From: a bacterium UBP12_UBA5184 | GTDB lineage: Bacteria > Vulcanimicrobiota > Vulcanimicrobiia > Vulcanimicrobiales > Vulcanimicrobiaceae | Direction: 5' to 3' | Assembly (NCBI GenBank): GCA_002413145.1 | Contig: DHWK01000095.1 | Span: 1-17,300, forward strand | DNA length: 17,300 bases | Part shown: positions 1 to 7,135 of the stretch, piece by piece | How the letters are laid out: each line of letters begins with the position of its first letter | Numbering within the stretch: position 1 is the first letter of the stretch | Notes under the pieces: generated by a model | The model's input: only the letters and a program-made list of their open reading frames with translations | Told to the model about the DNA's origin: nothing | Databases searched by the model: none | Made by a program: the position numbers and the translations under genes

Positions 1-696
1 GGCGGTGGCGTACGTTCCGTCGGGCTTCTTCGGCCACAGGGTGTGCACGAAGCCTTTGCCGTCGCGGTCCCACGCGATCGCGACCGGGCTCGTTCCGCCG
101 CCAACGTGCGGCAAGGTGTCGGCGAGCATCTGCCCGCCGATCGCGTCGACGACGTGCAGCGTCTCGTCTTCCGAGCCGCCGAGTTGCGTAGTGAAGGCCA
201 CCTTCGCGCCGTCGTTAGAAACGGCGACCGTCTCGATCGAGGGCTCGGGACCGCCGCTGCCGGCCGCCTTCGGATCGAATAGAACGCGCTCGGTGCCTGT
301 CAGACCGTCGCGAACGACGAGCTGCGGCTGCTGCTCCGGCGGCGTCTGACGCTCGTAGAAGAGCCGTTCCCCACGAATGAGCAAGCGAAACCGCGACGTC
401 GACGTGCGGCTCAGCTCCGCGATCCGCGTCTTGTATCCGGCATACGCCGGCGACGCGTGGATCTCGTCGAGTGCTAGTTTCGTCTGCGCGGCTGCCCAGA
501 TCTTTACGGCTGGATCGTTCGGATGTTCCAGCCAGCGGTACGGGTCCGCAACGACGGTCCCAAAATAGGTGTCCGTGACCGGAACCGTTTTTGTCGGGGG
601 ATAGCGCAGCTCCGCCGGCGTCGTCGATGCGCTCACGAGCGCCAACAAAGACGCGAAGACGGCCGTGCTGGTAAGAGTACGACGTATTATAGACAT
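1..696 (-). CDS. Prolyl oligopeptidase family serine peptidase (S9), N-terminal part, runs off the left edge
   Basis: The minus strand is open without a stop from an ATG at 696-694 to base 1 (232 codons seen). The translation starts MSIIRRTLTSTAVFASLLAL, a basic N-region and hydrophobic core of a Sec signal peptide, so the protein is probably exported. The mature part has the family's N-terminal hallmark, with 'PVTDTYFGTVVADPYRWLEH' at about residues 38-57. Beta-propeller-like stretches follow, such as 'SIETVAVSNDGAKVAFTT' and 'SPVAIAWDRDGKGFVHT'. The family hydrolyses proline-containing peptides with a C-terminal alpha/beta-hydrolase domain; that domain and the catalytic Ser-Asp-His lie outside the window. 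The gene diverges from the catabolic island and belongs to the flanking chromosome. It is a partial gene because of the window edge, not visibly broken. Confidence 0.93.
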   Translation of the reverse strand, partial: MSIIRRTLTSTAVFASLLALVSASTTPAELRYPPTKTVPVTDTYFGTVVADPYRWLEHPNDPAVKIWAAAQTKLALDEIHASPAYAGYKTRIAELSRTSTSRFRLLIRGERLFYERQTPPEQQPQLVVRDGLTGTERVLFDPKAAGSGGPEPSIETVAVSNDGAKVAFTTQLGGSEDETLHVVDAIGGQMLADTLPHVGGGTSPVAIAWDRDGKGFVHTLWPKKPDGTYATA

Positions 697-818
697 GTGA
701 ACTCAGCCAATAGCATCCAAGATGGTCGAAGTTTTCGACTCCGGATCGTCGCCTTCCCAGCTTGATTGCAGAGGCCGGCGCGGTCGCGGGGCAGCAACAC
801 GCCGCAAGACTTTTCGAT
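697..818. other. Short intergenic stretch between the peptidase start and the tRNA fragment
   Basis: No credible gene is seen. It must hold the promoter and leader of the minus-strand peptidase. A 6-bp inverted repeat (GTCGAA at 725-730, TTCGAC at 734-739, loop of 3) could be a weak hairpin downstream of the minus-strand tRNA. It has no T-run, so I do not call it a terminator. Confidence 0.4.
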
Positions 819-868
819 TGGTGGAGATGGGGGGACTCGAACCCCCGACCTCTTACATGCGAAGCAAC
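819..868 (-). tRNA. tRNA-Ala(CGC) 3' half, 5' half missing (probable attachment-site remnant)
   Basis: On the minus strand, read from high to low coordinates, the order is: anticodon loop TTCGCAT (863-857, anticodon CGC), 3' anticodon strand GTAAG, variable loop AGGTC, T-arm GGGGG-TTCGAGT-CCCCC, 3' acceptor strand CATCTCC, discriminator A and encoded CCA (821-819). The T at the position-70 equivalent would give the G3:U70 pair that marks alanine tRNA. The upstream bases GTTGC (868-864) can form four of five anticodon-stem pairs. No D-arm and no 5' acceptor strand (GGGGATG or GGAGATG) follow towards higher coordinates. The gene is therefore truncated near the anticodon stem, as expected where a site-specific element integrated into a tRNA gene and left a 3' copy. 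It may be untranscribed. Confidence 0.8.
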
Positions 869-960
869 AAACAAGCGTTTTTTGGGGTCGTCGCAAACTC
901 AGACCAAGTCAGGTAAAGTCTTGTGTTGCCTGGGTTTGTGATTGTTTGACCGACTTGCAG

Positions 961-1008
961 ACCTTCGCCAATATTCGCTTGTTTTCGCTCGTTAGGCCAA
1001 CTTAGGCC
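961..1008. repeat. Helically phased short direct repeats (TTCGCY x3, then TTAGGCC x2)
   Basis: TTCGCC starts at 964, TTCGCT at 974 and TTCGCT at 984, exactly 10 bp apart. TTAGGCC follows at 992-998 and 1002-1008, again 10 bp apart. The block lies about 100-145 bp inside the tRNA-Ala fragment. This spacing puts the repeats on one face of the helix and suits arm-type integrase sites or an operator. The role is inference. Confidence 0.5.
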
Positions 1009-1190
1009 GAATCAGAGGGGTCGAAAAGTCGCGAACCTTAATAGCGATCGGCGCCGATGTGCAGCGTACCGGGCGTCGGAGCTTCGCGCTCTTCTCGGAC
1101 TTAGCGTGCTTTATGATCCGTTTCGTGAGGCGCCTCCCTAATAAAGAAGGCGGGCGGCTAGTTCAGGCCGGGGGGCACCAAGGGCAATTT

Positions 1191-1205
1191 TATAGAATAT
1201 AGAAT
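1191..1205 (+). promoter_or_regulatory. Candidate promoter -10 area with tandem ATAGAAT repeat
   Basis: AT-rich DNA in a GC-rich background, 43-57 bp upstream of the ATG at 1248. It contains TATAGAAT and a perfect tandem 7-mer ATAGAAT (1192-1198 and 1199-1205). Either copy could act as a -10 element. I see no convincing -35 box at 16-18 bp, so this may be an activator-dependent promoter or a regulator site. Confidence 0.35.
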
Positions 1206-1247
1206 CGAGTTCTCCTTCCAAGTCGAAGCCGACGGAAAGAGAGATCG

Positions 1248-2027
1248 ATGCTGCAAGAAGCGACGCGCGAAGCCATCCGCTTTGAGGTCAACGATCACAT
1301 CGCGACGATCACGCTGAATCGCCCCGACAAAATGAACGCGCTCAACCGCGCGATGCGCAAAGAGCTCCAAGACGCCTTTCGCGAGGTCAAGTACAATCCC
1401 GACATTTGGATTGCGATCATCACCGGCGAAGGTAGGGCGTTTTGTTCCGGTAAGGACCTGCTCGAAAAACTCCCTGACGAAGATGGGCTCGTCATGTCAA
1501 ACGACGAGCTCTACATGTTCGAGCGGCACATCTACAAGCCGCTTATTACCGCGATCAACGGTGCATGTCTGGCCCAAGGTGCAGGCTTGGCGCTCGGATC
1601 GGACATTCGGGTCATGGCGGATCACGCGACCTTCGGCTGGCCGCAGGTCAAACGCGGGATCAGCTCGGTTAGCGGCCCCACGATGTTCGCAACCGAAGTC
1701 CCGCTCGCGGTTGCGCTCAAGTATTTGATGCGCGGGATCCCGATGACGGCAACGGAAGCGCTCGAGCTTCACGTCGTCCACGAGCTCGTTCCGCTCGACA
1801 ATTTGATGGAGACGACCCAACGGTGGGCCCGCGAGATTCTGGAAGCTTCGCCGATAGCCGTGCAAGGAATCAAAGAAGCCGCCGTGCGCGCACAGGGAAT
1901 CGCGGATCTGCACGAGCGGATCACGATGGCGCGCGGGGTGGCGAATCGCGTGCTACTGAGCGATGATTCAAAGGAAGGGATCCTCGCGTTCAAAGAAAAG
2001 CGGCAGCCGCGCTGGAGCGGGCGGTGA
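1248..2027 (+). CDS. Enoyl-CoA hydratase/isomerase (crotonase) family protein, hydratase glutamates replaced
   Basis: A 259-residue crotonase-fold protein of normal family length. Crotonases bind acyl-CoA and stabilise a thioester enolate in an oxyanion hole. The CoA/oxyanion segment is seen as GEGRAFCSGKDL (residues 60-71) and the second as GACLAQGAGLALGSD (105-119). Aligned by eye to rat mitochondrial hydratase, the catalytic Glu144 position is Gly113 and the Glu164 position is Gln133 (FGWPQVKRG). Classical trans-enoyl-CoA hydration is therefore doubtful. The superfamily also includes isomerases, decarboxylases, dehalogenases and C-C hydrolases, any of which may fit better. The stop overlaps the next start (GTGA at 2024-2027), so it is coupled to the CoA-transferase that would supply its thioester substrate. 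The start ATG at 1248 follows a purine-rich tract. Family is firm, reaction unknown. Confidence 0.9.
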   Translation: MLQEATREAIRFEVNDHIATITLNRPDKMNALNRAMRKELQDAFREVKYNPDIWIAIITGEGRAFCSGKDLLEKLPDEDGLVMSNDELYMFERHIYKPLITAINGACLAQGAGLALGSDIRVMADHATFGWPQVKRGISSVSGPTMFATEVPLAVALKYLMRGIPMTATEALELHVVHELVPLDNLMETTQRWAREILEASPIAVQGIKEAAVRAQGIADLHERITMARGVANRVLLSDDSKEGILAFKEKRQPRWSGR

Positions 2028-3214
2028 ACGGCGACGTGCAGCAGCGTCCGCCGCTGACCGGCGTACGCGTCCTCGACTTCACGCACGTTATCGCCGGCCC
2101 GTACTGCACCATGATGCTGGCGGATATGGGCGCCGACGTCGTCAAAGTCGAGCGGCCCGGGATCGGCGACGATCTTCGGCACATCGGACGCTATCCGGGG
2201 CGTGAAGAGCACGAGGACTACTTCTACACGGTCAACCGGCGAAAGCGCAGCGTCACGCTCGACTTGACGATGCCCGACGATCTCGAGGTCGCGTACAAAT
2301 TGACCGAAAAGGCCGACGTCGCGGTTCAGAATTTTGGACCGCGGACGGCGCAAAAACTCGGGATCGGTGCCGAGGCGATGCGCGCACGCAACCCGCGTCT
2401 CGTCTATTGCGCGCTCTCCGGATTCGGACAATGGGGACCGCTGCGCGACCGGCTCGCGATGGATCCGATCATTCAGGCACATTCCGGCATCATGAGCGTG
2501 ACCGGCGAACCCGAGGGTGAGCCGACCGCGATCGGCGCGCCGGTCGGGGACGTCATCGCGGGAATGTTCGCAGCCTATTCGATCGTTACGTCGCTCATGG
2601 AATCGCGCCGCACCGGAATCGGCGCGACGCTCGATATCAGCATGCTCGAAGCGATGATTGCCGTGCTCGGCCCGCGGATGGGCGAGACATTGCAGGGCGG
2701 ACGTCAGCCCGAGCGCGTCGGCAATGAGAACCCGATGCGCGTTCCGGCCGGGATGTTTCAAGCCGCCGATGGCAAGTACGTCTCCATCATGTCCCATGAT
2801 CAGGGGCAGTGGCCGCGGTTGTGTCGCGCGTTAGAACATACGGAATGGATCGACGATCCGCGCTACTCGATGCTCTCGAAACGCGTCGCGAATCGCAAGG
2901 AGCTGCACGATCTCGTCGCCGCCGCGATCAAGCGGCGACCCTCGATGGAGTGGGACGCGCGCTTCGCCGCCGAGCGAGTTCCGTTCGCGCCCGTCAACGA
3001 TTATCGCGACGCACTGACAAACCCGCACATCGCCGAGCGCGGACTCGTCGTCGAGGTCGAGCACCCGAAGTCGGGTCCGATCAAGCTGGTCGGACCGCCG
3101 TGGAAGTCGTCGATCCCACAACCGCCGCTCAAGCCGCCACCGATCCTCGGCGAGGATCGTGCGAGCGTGCTGCGTGATTGGCTCGGCGTCGACGCGAAGA
3201 GGGTCCCGGCATGA
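2024..3214 (+). CDS. CaiB/BaiF (family III) CoA-transferase
   Basis: 396 residues, the normal length for the family, whose members move CoA from a donor thioester (often succinyl- or formyl-CoA) to a carboxylic acid. The N-terminal motif LTGVRVLDFTHVIAGPYCTM (11-30) and MGADVVKVERPGIGDDLR are typical. Asp176 in GAPVGDVIAGMFAA matches the catalytic aspartate that forms the acyl-anhydride intermediate. VNRRKRSVTLDL (70-81) is the usual second signature. It starts at GTG 2024, overlapping the crotonase stop by 4 bp, and ends in an ATGA overlap with the GntR gene. Its likely job is activation of a pathway acid for the neighbouring crotonase and possibly for the MaoC pair further along. The acid cannot be named from sequence. 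Confidence 0.93.
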   Translation: MNGDVQQRPPLTGVRVLDFTHVIAGPYCTMMLADMGADVVKVERPGIGDDLRHIGRYPGREEHEDYFYTVNRRKRSVTLDLTMPDDLEVAYKLTEKADVAVQNFGPRTAQKLGIGAEAMRARNPRLVYCALSGFGQWGPLRDRLAMDPIIQAHSGIMSVTGEPEGEPTAIGAPVGDVIAGMFAAYSIVTSLMESRRTGIGATLDISMLEAMIAVLGPRMGETLQGGRQPERVGNENPMRVPAGMFQAADGKYVSIMSHDQGQWPRLCRALEHTEWIDDPRYSMLSKRVANRKELHDLVAAAIKRRPSMEWDARFAAERVPFAPVNDYRDALTNPHIAERGLVVEVEHPKSGPIKLVGPPWKSSIPQPPLKPPPILGEDRASVLRDWLGVDAKRVPA

Positions 3215-3858
3215 GAGAGCACGCCACGAAATCGGCGTATGCGGCCTCGGTGCTTCGGCGCGCGCTTTCGGACGGCGTCTACTGTGCGGGCGATCGCCTG
3301 ACGACCGCAAAGCTCGCCAAAGAGCTGGGCCTCTCGATGACGCCGGTTCGCGAGGCGCTCATCGAGCTCGCGAACGAAGGGCTTGTCGAGATCGCCCCGC
3401 ACCGCGGCGCACGTGTCGCCGAGGTCCCGCTCGCCGATCTCTCCGACGTCTACCTCGCACGCGAGATCTTGGAGTCGGCGGCGACGCGGCTCGCCGCCCC
3501 GCAGCTTGACGCAGGCACCATCAAGGAGCTGCGGCGGCTCCACCACGCGTTCGTCGCCGCGGCGAGGGCCGGCGACGCCCGCGCGCTCTTCAAGCTCAAC
3601 GCCGAATTCCATTTTGCGATCTACGAGGCCGCGCACTCACCCCTGCTCAGCCGCTTGATCCGGACGGTCTGGTCGTCGTCGCCGAACGACACGTTCCGCC
3701 TGATCCCCGACCGTGCGGCGCGTTCGGTCAAGGACCACAGCGCGATCCTCAAGGCGCTGATCGCCGGCGATGCCCGGGCTGCGGAGGCGGTGATGCGCGC
3801 CCATATTCACGACGCGCTCGGCCTTATCCGTGCCTACAAGAGGGGCCGGCCTCGCTAA
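3211..3858 (+). CDS. GntR/FadR-subfamily transcriptional regulator (copy 1, FCD domain)
   Basis: I chose the ATG at 3211, which overlaps the CoA-transferase stop as ATGA and gives 215 residues; an upstream GTG at 3178 is in frame but lies deep inside the previous gene. An N-terminal winged helix (about 1-75) contains LAKELGLSMTPVREALIELANEGLVEIAPHRGARV, the classic GntR DNA-binding segment. The C-terminal FCD effector domain follows (about 80-205), with the usual metal-site histidines: EFHFAIYEA, KDHSAI and AHIHDA. FCD regulators usually bind a carboxylate effector through a metal ion. It is a clear paralogue of the regulator at 7128-7796; both begin their domain with TKSAYAASVLRRAL. It probably controls the AT-rich promoter gap immediately downstream and/or the promoter before 1248. 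Confidence 0.93.
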   Translation: MREHATKSAYAASVLRRALSDGVYCAGDRLTTAKLAKELGLSMTPVREALIELANEGLVEIAPHRGARVAEVPLADLSDVYLAREILESAATRLAAPQLDAGTIKELRRLHHAFVAAARAGDARALFKLNAEFHFAIYEAAHSPLLSRLIRTVWSSSPNDTFRLIPDRAARSVKDHSAILKALIAGDARAAEAVMRAHIHDALGLIRAYKRGRPR

Positions 3859-3930
3859 GGGTGGGCGGCAGGTTATTTTTTGTAAAAAATTTAAAATGGG
3901 CTCGTCCCGCTCCCGTCGCGGAGGTCTCTG
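3859..3930 (+). promoter_or_regulatory. Internal promoter/operator gap with perfect A/T dyad
   Basis: This is the largest gap between genes in the island. It contains the 16-bp perfect dyad ATTTTTTGTAAAAAAT (3875-3890), followed by TTAAAAT (3891-3897), which could serve as a -10 box. Such a run is conspicuous in this GC-rich region. It sits directly downstream of a GntR gene and upstream of a 14-gene chain, so it is the best candidate for a regulated promoter. A strong ribosome binding site, GGAGG (3920-3924), precedes the ATG at 3931 by 6 bp. Promoter activity is inferred. Confidence 0.55.
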
Positions 3931-4860
3931 ATGACTCGAGATTTTGTTGGCTATGGCGAGCATCCACCGGTTGTCGAATGGCCGAACGGCGCGCGGCTTG
4001 CCGTTTCCCTCTGCATCAACTACGAAGAGGGCTCGGAGTGGTCATGGGACGACGACCGGTGCCACGAGAACGTGGGCGAGGTGATCTCGACGGTTCCGGC
4101 CGAGGAGCCAGACATCACGATCGAGTCGTTCTTCGAGTACGGCAGCCGGGTTGGCGTCTGGCGTCTGCTCGACATCGTCGGCGAGCACGAGATCCCCGTG
4201 ACCTTCTACTTGTGCGGACTGGCGTGCGAGCGCAATCCCGCGCTTCCGAAGGCCGTCATCGAGCGCGGACACGAGCCGTGCGGGCACGGTTATCGTTGGC
4301 GTGAAGGCTTCAAAATGAGCGGCGACGAGCAGCGTGAGGACATCCGCAAGTGCGTCGAAACGATCACGCACCTATGCGGGCAGCGTCCGGTTGGGTGGCT
4401 TACTCGACACGCGCCGAATCCGGCGACGCGCGAGCTCGTCGCCGCCGAAGGCGGGTTCATCTACGACAGCAACAGCTACAATGACGACTTGCCGTTCTAC
4501 GTTCCGGTCGGTCCCGATCGGCGCCCGTGGTTGGTCGTGCCATATTCGATGGAGACGAACGACGCCAAATGCTGGCGTGGCTCGATGCTCGGCGTGTACC
4601 AGTACGAGGCGTTTCTCAAAGAAGCGTTCGACCGGCTCTATCTCGAGAGCAAATCGGTTCCCAAGATGATGTCGATCGGGCTGCACTCCCGCATGTCGGG
4701 GACGCCGGCGCGCGCGGGCGTAATCGACCGTTTCATCAAGTACGCGAGCAAACGCGGTGTCTGGTTCGCGCGGCGTGACGAGATCGCGCGCTGGTGGCTC
4801 GAAAAATGCCCGCCTGACAGGCTGAGAGGGGAACAATGGAACGCGCTCATCAGAACCTGA
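3931..4860 (+). CDS. PuuE-type polysaccharide-deacetylase-fold hydrolase (allantoinase/imidase-like)
   Basis: 309 residues, matching the cofactor-independent allantoinase (PuuE) and bacterial imidase branch of the polysaccharide deacetylase family rather than true sugar deacetylases. Seen features: ESFFEYGSRVGVWRLLD (65-81), the GHEPCGHGYRW segment (113-123), RHAPNPATRELVAAEGGFIYDS (from 159), NSYNDDLPFY (181-190) and GLHSRMSGTPAR (250-261). Members of this branch hydrolyse the C-N bond of a cyclic ureide or imide. Here it opens the 14-gene chain and is followed by an MFS transporter and a nitrilase-type amidase, which fits ring opening before amide or carbamoyl removal. It has a clean GGAGG ribosome binding site and overlaps the MFS start by 25 bp. 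Allantoin itself is not assured; no other allantoin genes such as allantoicase are present. Confidence 0.88.
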   Translation: MTRDFVGYGEHPPVVEWPNGARLAVSLCINYEEGSEWSWDDDRCHENVGEVISTVPAEEPDITIESFFEYGSRVGVWRLLDIVGEHEIPVTFYLCGLACERNPALPKAVIERGHEPCGHGYRWREGFKMSGDEQREDIRKCVETITHLCGQRPVGWLTRHAPNPATRELVAAEGGFIYDSNSYNDDLPFYVPVGPDRRPWLVVPYSMETNDAKCWRGSMLGVYQYEAFLKEAFDRLYLESKSVPKMMSIGLHSRMSGTPARAGVIDRFIKYASKRGVWFARRDEIARWWLEKCPPDRLRGEQWNALIRT

Positions 4861-6239
4861 TGGAAGATATCGCGGGCCGACTCGACCGGCTTCCGCTTTC
4901 ATCGTTTTCGTACAAGCTGCTCATCATGATGGCTCCCGCCTGGGTCATCGAAGCTTACGACATCGGGATCGTCGGGCCGACAATCGCGGTGCTCAAGGAT
5001 CTCTGGAAGCCAACGGCAGCGCAGATCGCGACGCTCGCGATCGCCTCTACGATCGGGGTCGTCGTCGGACTCATCCCTTCGGGGATGCTTGTCGATCGGT
5101 TCGGGCGGCGGCGCGTCTTGCTCTACGGGATCGCATGGTTCTCCATCTTCACCGGGCTGGGCGGGCTCGCTCCGAACATCGACGTCCTAACCGTATGCCG
5201 TTTTCTTGCCGGACTCGGAATGGGCGCGGTCTTTCCCTTGCCGTACGTGTATTTGGCGGAATTCCTTGCGCCGACCTCACGTGCGAAATTCGTCGGCTAC
5301 CTCAACGGGCTGTTGACGGCTGATTACATGGTGCCGCCGTTAACGGCGATTTATTTGCTCGGGCACTACGAGCACGCAATCGCCTGGCGGCTGTTGTTTC
5401 TGATCGCCTTCATTCCACTCGTGTACTCGGTCATTTTGTGGTTCGTGCTTCCGGAGTCGCCCCGCTGGCTGGCCAGTCACGGCTACCGTGAGGATGCGCT
5501 CGCGCTCGTCAAGCGCGTCGAAGACGAAACCGTTCGCTCGACGAAGCAGCCGCTCGCCCCGGCAGTCCCAGCCCCGGCAGTCGCCGCAGATGCAGGCTTG
5601 CGTCGCGGGGACATCTTCCGGCCGCCGTTCTTGCGACGGACTGTCGTCGTGTGGCTCGCATTCTTCGGCTCGTTGCCGATGTTCTACGTCCTCGTGACAT
5701 ACGCGCCGACGCTGATGGTCGCACAAGGCTTCAAGCTGACGAACTCGCTGCAGTTCGTCGCGCTCTTGCAGCTCGCCGGCGGAATCGGAGGCGTCGTCCA
5801 GGGCTTCCTCGGCGATCGGATCGGACGCCGCCCGGTGATCGTCTGGTATGCGGCCATCGCATTCCTCGGACTGCTTGGGCTTGCCTACGGGAGCTCCGTC
5901 GCGGTCGTCCTTGCCGCTGGGATCGTCGTCGGCTTCTGCGGTCTCGGGATCTACCCGGTCGTAAAGATTTACATCGCCGAGCAGTATCCTACGATCATCC
6001 GGGGCTTCGCGACGGGCAGCGCAGAGTCGTTCGCGCGTTTGATGGGCGGCGTGCTCTTCGTTTACACCGTTCCCTTCATCGCGCAAGCCGGCGGGACGCG
6101 GCTCGTTACGCTCGTCGTCGCCTTGTTGCTGCTGCTTGCAACGCTCTTTCCGGTCGCTCTCTTCGGACGCGAGACGAAAGGCCGCAGCATTGATGGGGTG
6201 GGCGAGGGACCGGAAGTGATTCCGGTACCGGCCGTCTGA
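4836..6239 (+). CDS. MFS transporter, aromatic acid/niacin (AAHS/NiaP)-like
   Basis: 467 residues with about 12 predicted membrane helices, so an inner-membrane proton-coupled permease. The opening LDRLPLSSFSYKLL... followed by a helix ending near EAYDIGIVGPTI (39-50) resembles the AAHS and NiaP group. MFS motif A is present in both halves: loop 2-3 DRFGRRR (87-93) and loop 8-9 DRIGRRP (327-333). PESPRWL (206-212) after helix 6 is typical of the sugar-porter-like branch. A proline/alanine-rich central loop (239-253) separates the halves. The ATG at 4836 follows GAGAGGGG. It probably imports the substrate of the flanking hydrolases, perhaps a carboxylated heterocycle; specificity cannot be read from sequence. 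Confidence 0.92.
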   Translation: MERAHQNLMEDIAGRLDRLPLSSFSYKLLIMMAPAWVIEAYDIGIVGPTIAVLKDLWKPTAAQIATLAIASTIGVVVGLIPSGMLVDRFGRRRVLLYGIAWFSIFTGLGGLAPNIDVLTVCRFLAGLGMGAVFPLPYVYLAEFLAPTSRAKFVGYLNGLLTADYMVPPLTAIYLLGHYEHAIAWRLLFLIAFIPLVYSVILWFVLPESPRWLASHGYREDALALVKRVEDETVRSTKQPLAPAVPAPAVAADAGLRRGDIFRPPFLRRTVVVWLAFFGSLPMFYVLVTYAPTLMVAQGFKLTNSLQFVALLQLAGGIGGVVQGFLGDRIGRRPVIVWYAAIAFLGLLGLAYGSSVAVVLAAGIVVGFCGLGIYPVVKIYIAEQYPTIIRGFATGSAESFARLMGGVLFVYTVPFIAQAGGTRLVTLVVALLLLLATLFPVALFGRETKGRSIDGVGEGPEVIPVPAV

Positions 6240-7135
6240 TGCGTCGGCTCCACGTCGCCGGCATCCAAACAGGTCCCGGCAGCGAGGACATCGGCGAGAA
6301 CGTAGCTCGCGGGCTGAAGCTCCTTGACGGCGCACAGCGTGACGCGCGGTTCGATCTCGTCGTCTTCGACGAGCTGTTTAACACACGATTCTTCGCAGTC
6401 GACCGGCTGGACCGGTTCGATCAATATTTCGAGACGATTCCCGGACCGACGGTGAACGCGCTTGGTGCGGCGGCGCGCCAGCACGAGACCAACATCGTCG
6501 CCGGAATCGGCGAGAAATCACCGACCGGAAACTACTACAATAGCGCAGTCGTTCTCGATCGGCGCGGCGATGTCGTCGGCGTCTACCGCAAGACGCATGT
6601 CCCGCTGATGGCGGCGCCGGAAGACCGTGCGACCTACGAGCGTAACTACTTCCGGCCCGGCGACGCGCTTCCGGTTTTCCAGCTCGACTGCGTCAAGCTC
6701 GGAATCTTGATCTGCTACGATCGGCACTTTCCCGAGGCCTGGCGGACCCTCGCGTTGCGCGGAGCCGAGGTGATTGCGGTTCCGACCGGCGCGCGGAGTT
6801 GGAATCAGAGTTGGCGTTCCGGGATTTGGGAAGCGTTGCTGCGGACGATGGCCTACGTCAACGGTGTCTTTGTCGTCGGCGTCAATCGCGCGGGCGTCGA
6901 GGAGCGCACGACGTACACTGGCGACAGCATGATCGTCACGCCGGTTGGCGGCCAAGTCCTGGAACGGGCGCGCGAAGGCGCTCTCGATTGCACGATCACC
7001 GCCACGCTCGACCTCGACGACGTCGTGAAGTGCATGGAAACGATTCCATTCCGCCGCGACCTGCGACCGGAGATTTATGATTACAAGATCATCGAAAGTT
7101 ACATCGAAGTCCCGCATCCGGTCGGCCGTGGCTGA
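6239..7135 (+). CDS. Nitrilase-superfamily C-N hydrolase 1 (N-carbamoyl/beta-ureidopropionase-like amidase)
   Basis: 298 residues with the complete superfamily catalytic set: Glu45 in VVFDELFNTRFF, Lys118 in VYRKTHVP, Cys159 in GILICYDRHFPEAW, plus a supporting Glu at 134 before NYFRPGD. The C-terminal RDLRPEIYDY is common in N-carbamoylputrescine amidase and beta-ureidopropionase relatives. These enzymes cut linear N-carbamoyl or amide groups, releasing ammonia and often CO2, which is the usual step after opening of a cyclic ureide. The start ATG at 6239 shares one base with the MFS stop. It is related to but clearly distinct from the second nitrilase at 11813-12697. Exact substrate unknown. 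Confidence 0.92.
   Translation: MRRLHVAGIQTGPGSEDIGENVARGLKLLDGAQRDARFDLVVFDELFNTRFFAVDRLDRFDQYFETIPGPTVNALGAAARQHETNIVAGIGEKSPTGNYYNSAVVLDRRGDVVGVYRKTHVPLMAAPEDRATYERNYFRPGDALPVFQLDCVKLGILICYDRHFPEAWRTLALRGAEVIAVPTGARSWNQSWRSGIWEALLRTMAYVNGVFVVGVNRAGVEERTTYTGDSMIVTPVGGQVLERAREGALDCTITATLDLDDVVKCMETIPFRRDLRPEIYDYKIIESYIEVPHPVGRG

Larger units (their letters stand above)
869..1247. other. Gene-free junction between tRNA-Ala fragment and catabolic island
   Basis: No coding sequence with a start, ribosome binding site and family resemblance is visible on either strand. The left part (869-1010) is less GC-rich than its surroundings and holds an inverted pair AAACAAGCG (869-877) / CGCTTGTTT (976-984) plus 10-bp-spaced short repeats listed separately. 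The right part (about 1185-1247) should carry the promoter and leader of the first island gene. One weak purine-rich tract, GGAAAGAGAG at 1234-1243, lies just before the ATG at 1248. Confidence 0.6.

Noticed and set aside
215..874. Minus-strand open frame of 219 codons at the left end
   Set aside because: It crosses the tRNA fragment and is out of frame with the prolyl oligopeptidase, whose frame gives clear family motifs.
819..900. Complete tRNA gene
   Set aside because: No D-arm or 5' acceptor strand complementary to CATCTCC is present on the expected side.
869..984. Inverted pair AAACAAGCG / CGCTTGTTT as insertion-sequence ends
   Set aside because: Only about 100 bp apart, no transposase and no target duplication; kept only as part of the junction description.
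1043..1099. Minus-strand peptide ending PTPGTLHIGADRY before a stop, looking like a protein C-terminus
   Set aside because: Only 19 codons, with an in-frame stop immediately upstream and no start; probably chance.
1769..2797. Long minus-strand open frame of 342 codons
   Set aside because: It is antisense to the crotonase/CoA-transferase pair, has low-complexity basic and acidic composition and no recognisable family; GC-rich codon bias keeps the opposite strand open.
5340..6335. Minus-strand open frame of 331 codons opposite the MFS transporter
   Set aside because: Highly charged, repetitive translation without family resemblance; a shadow of the transporter gene.
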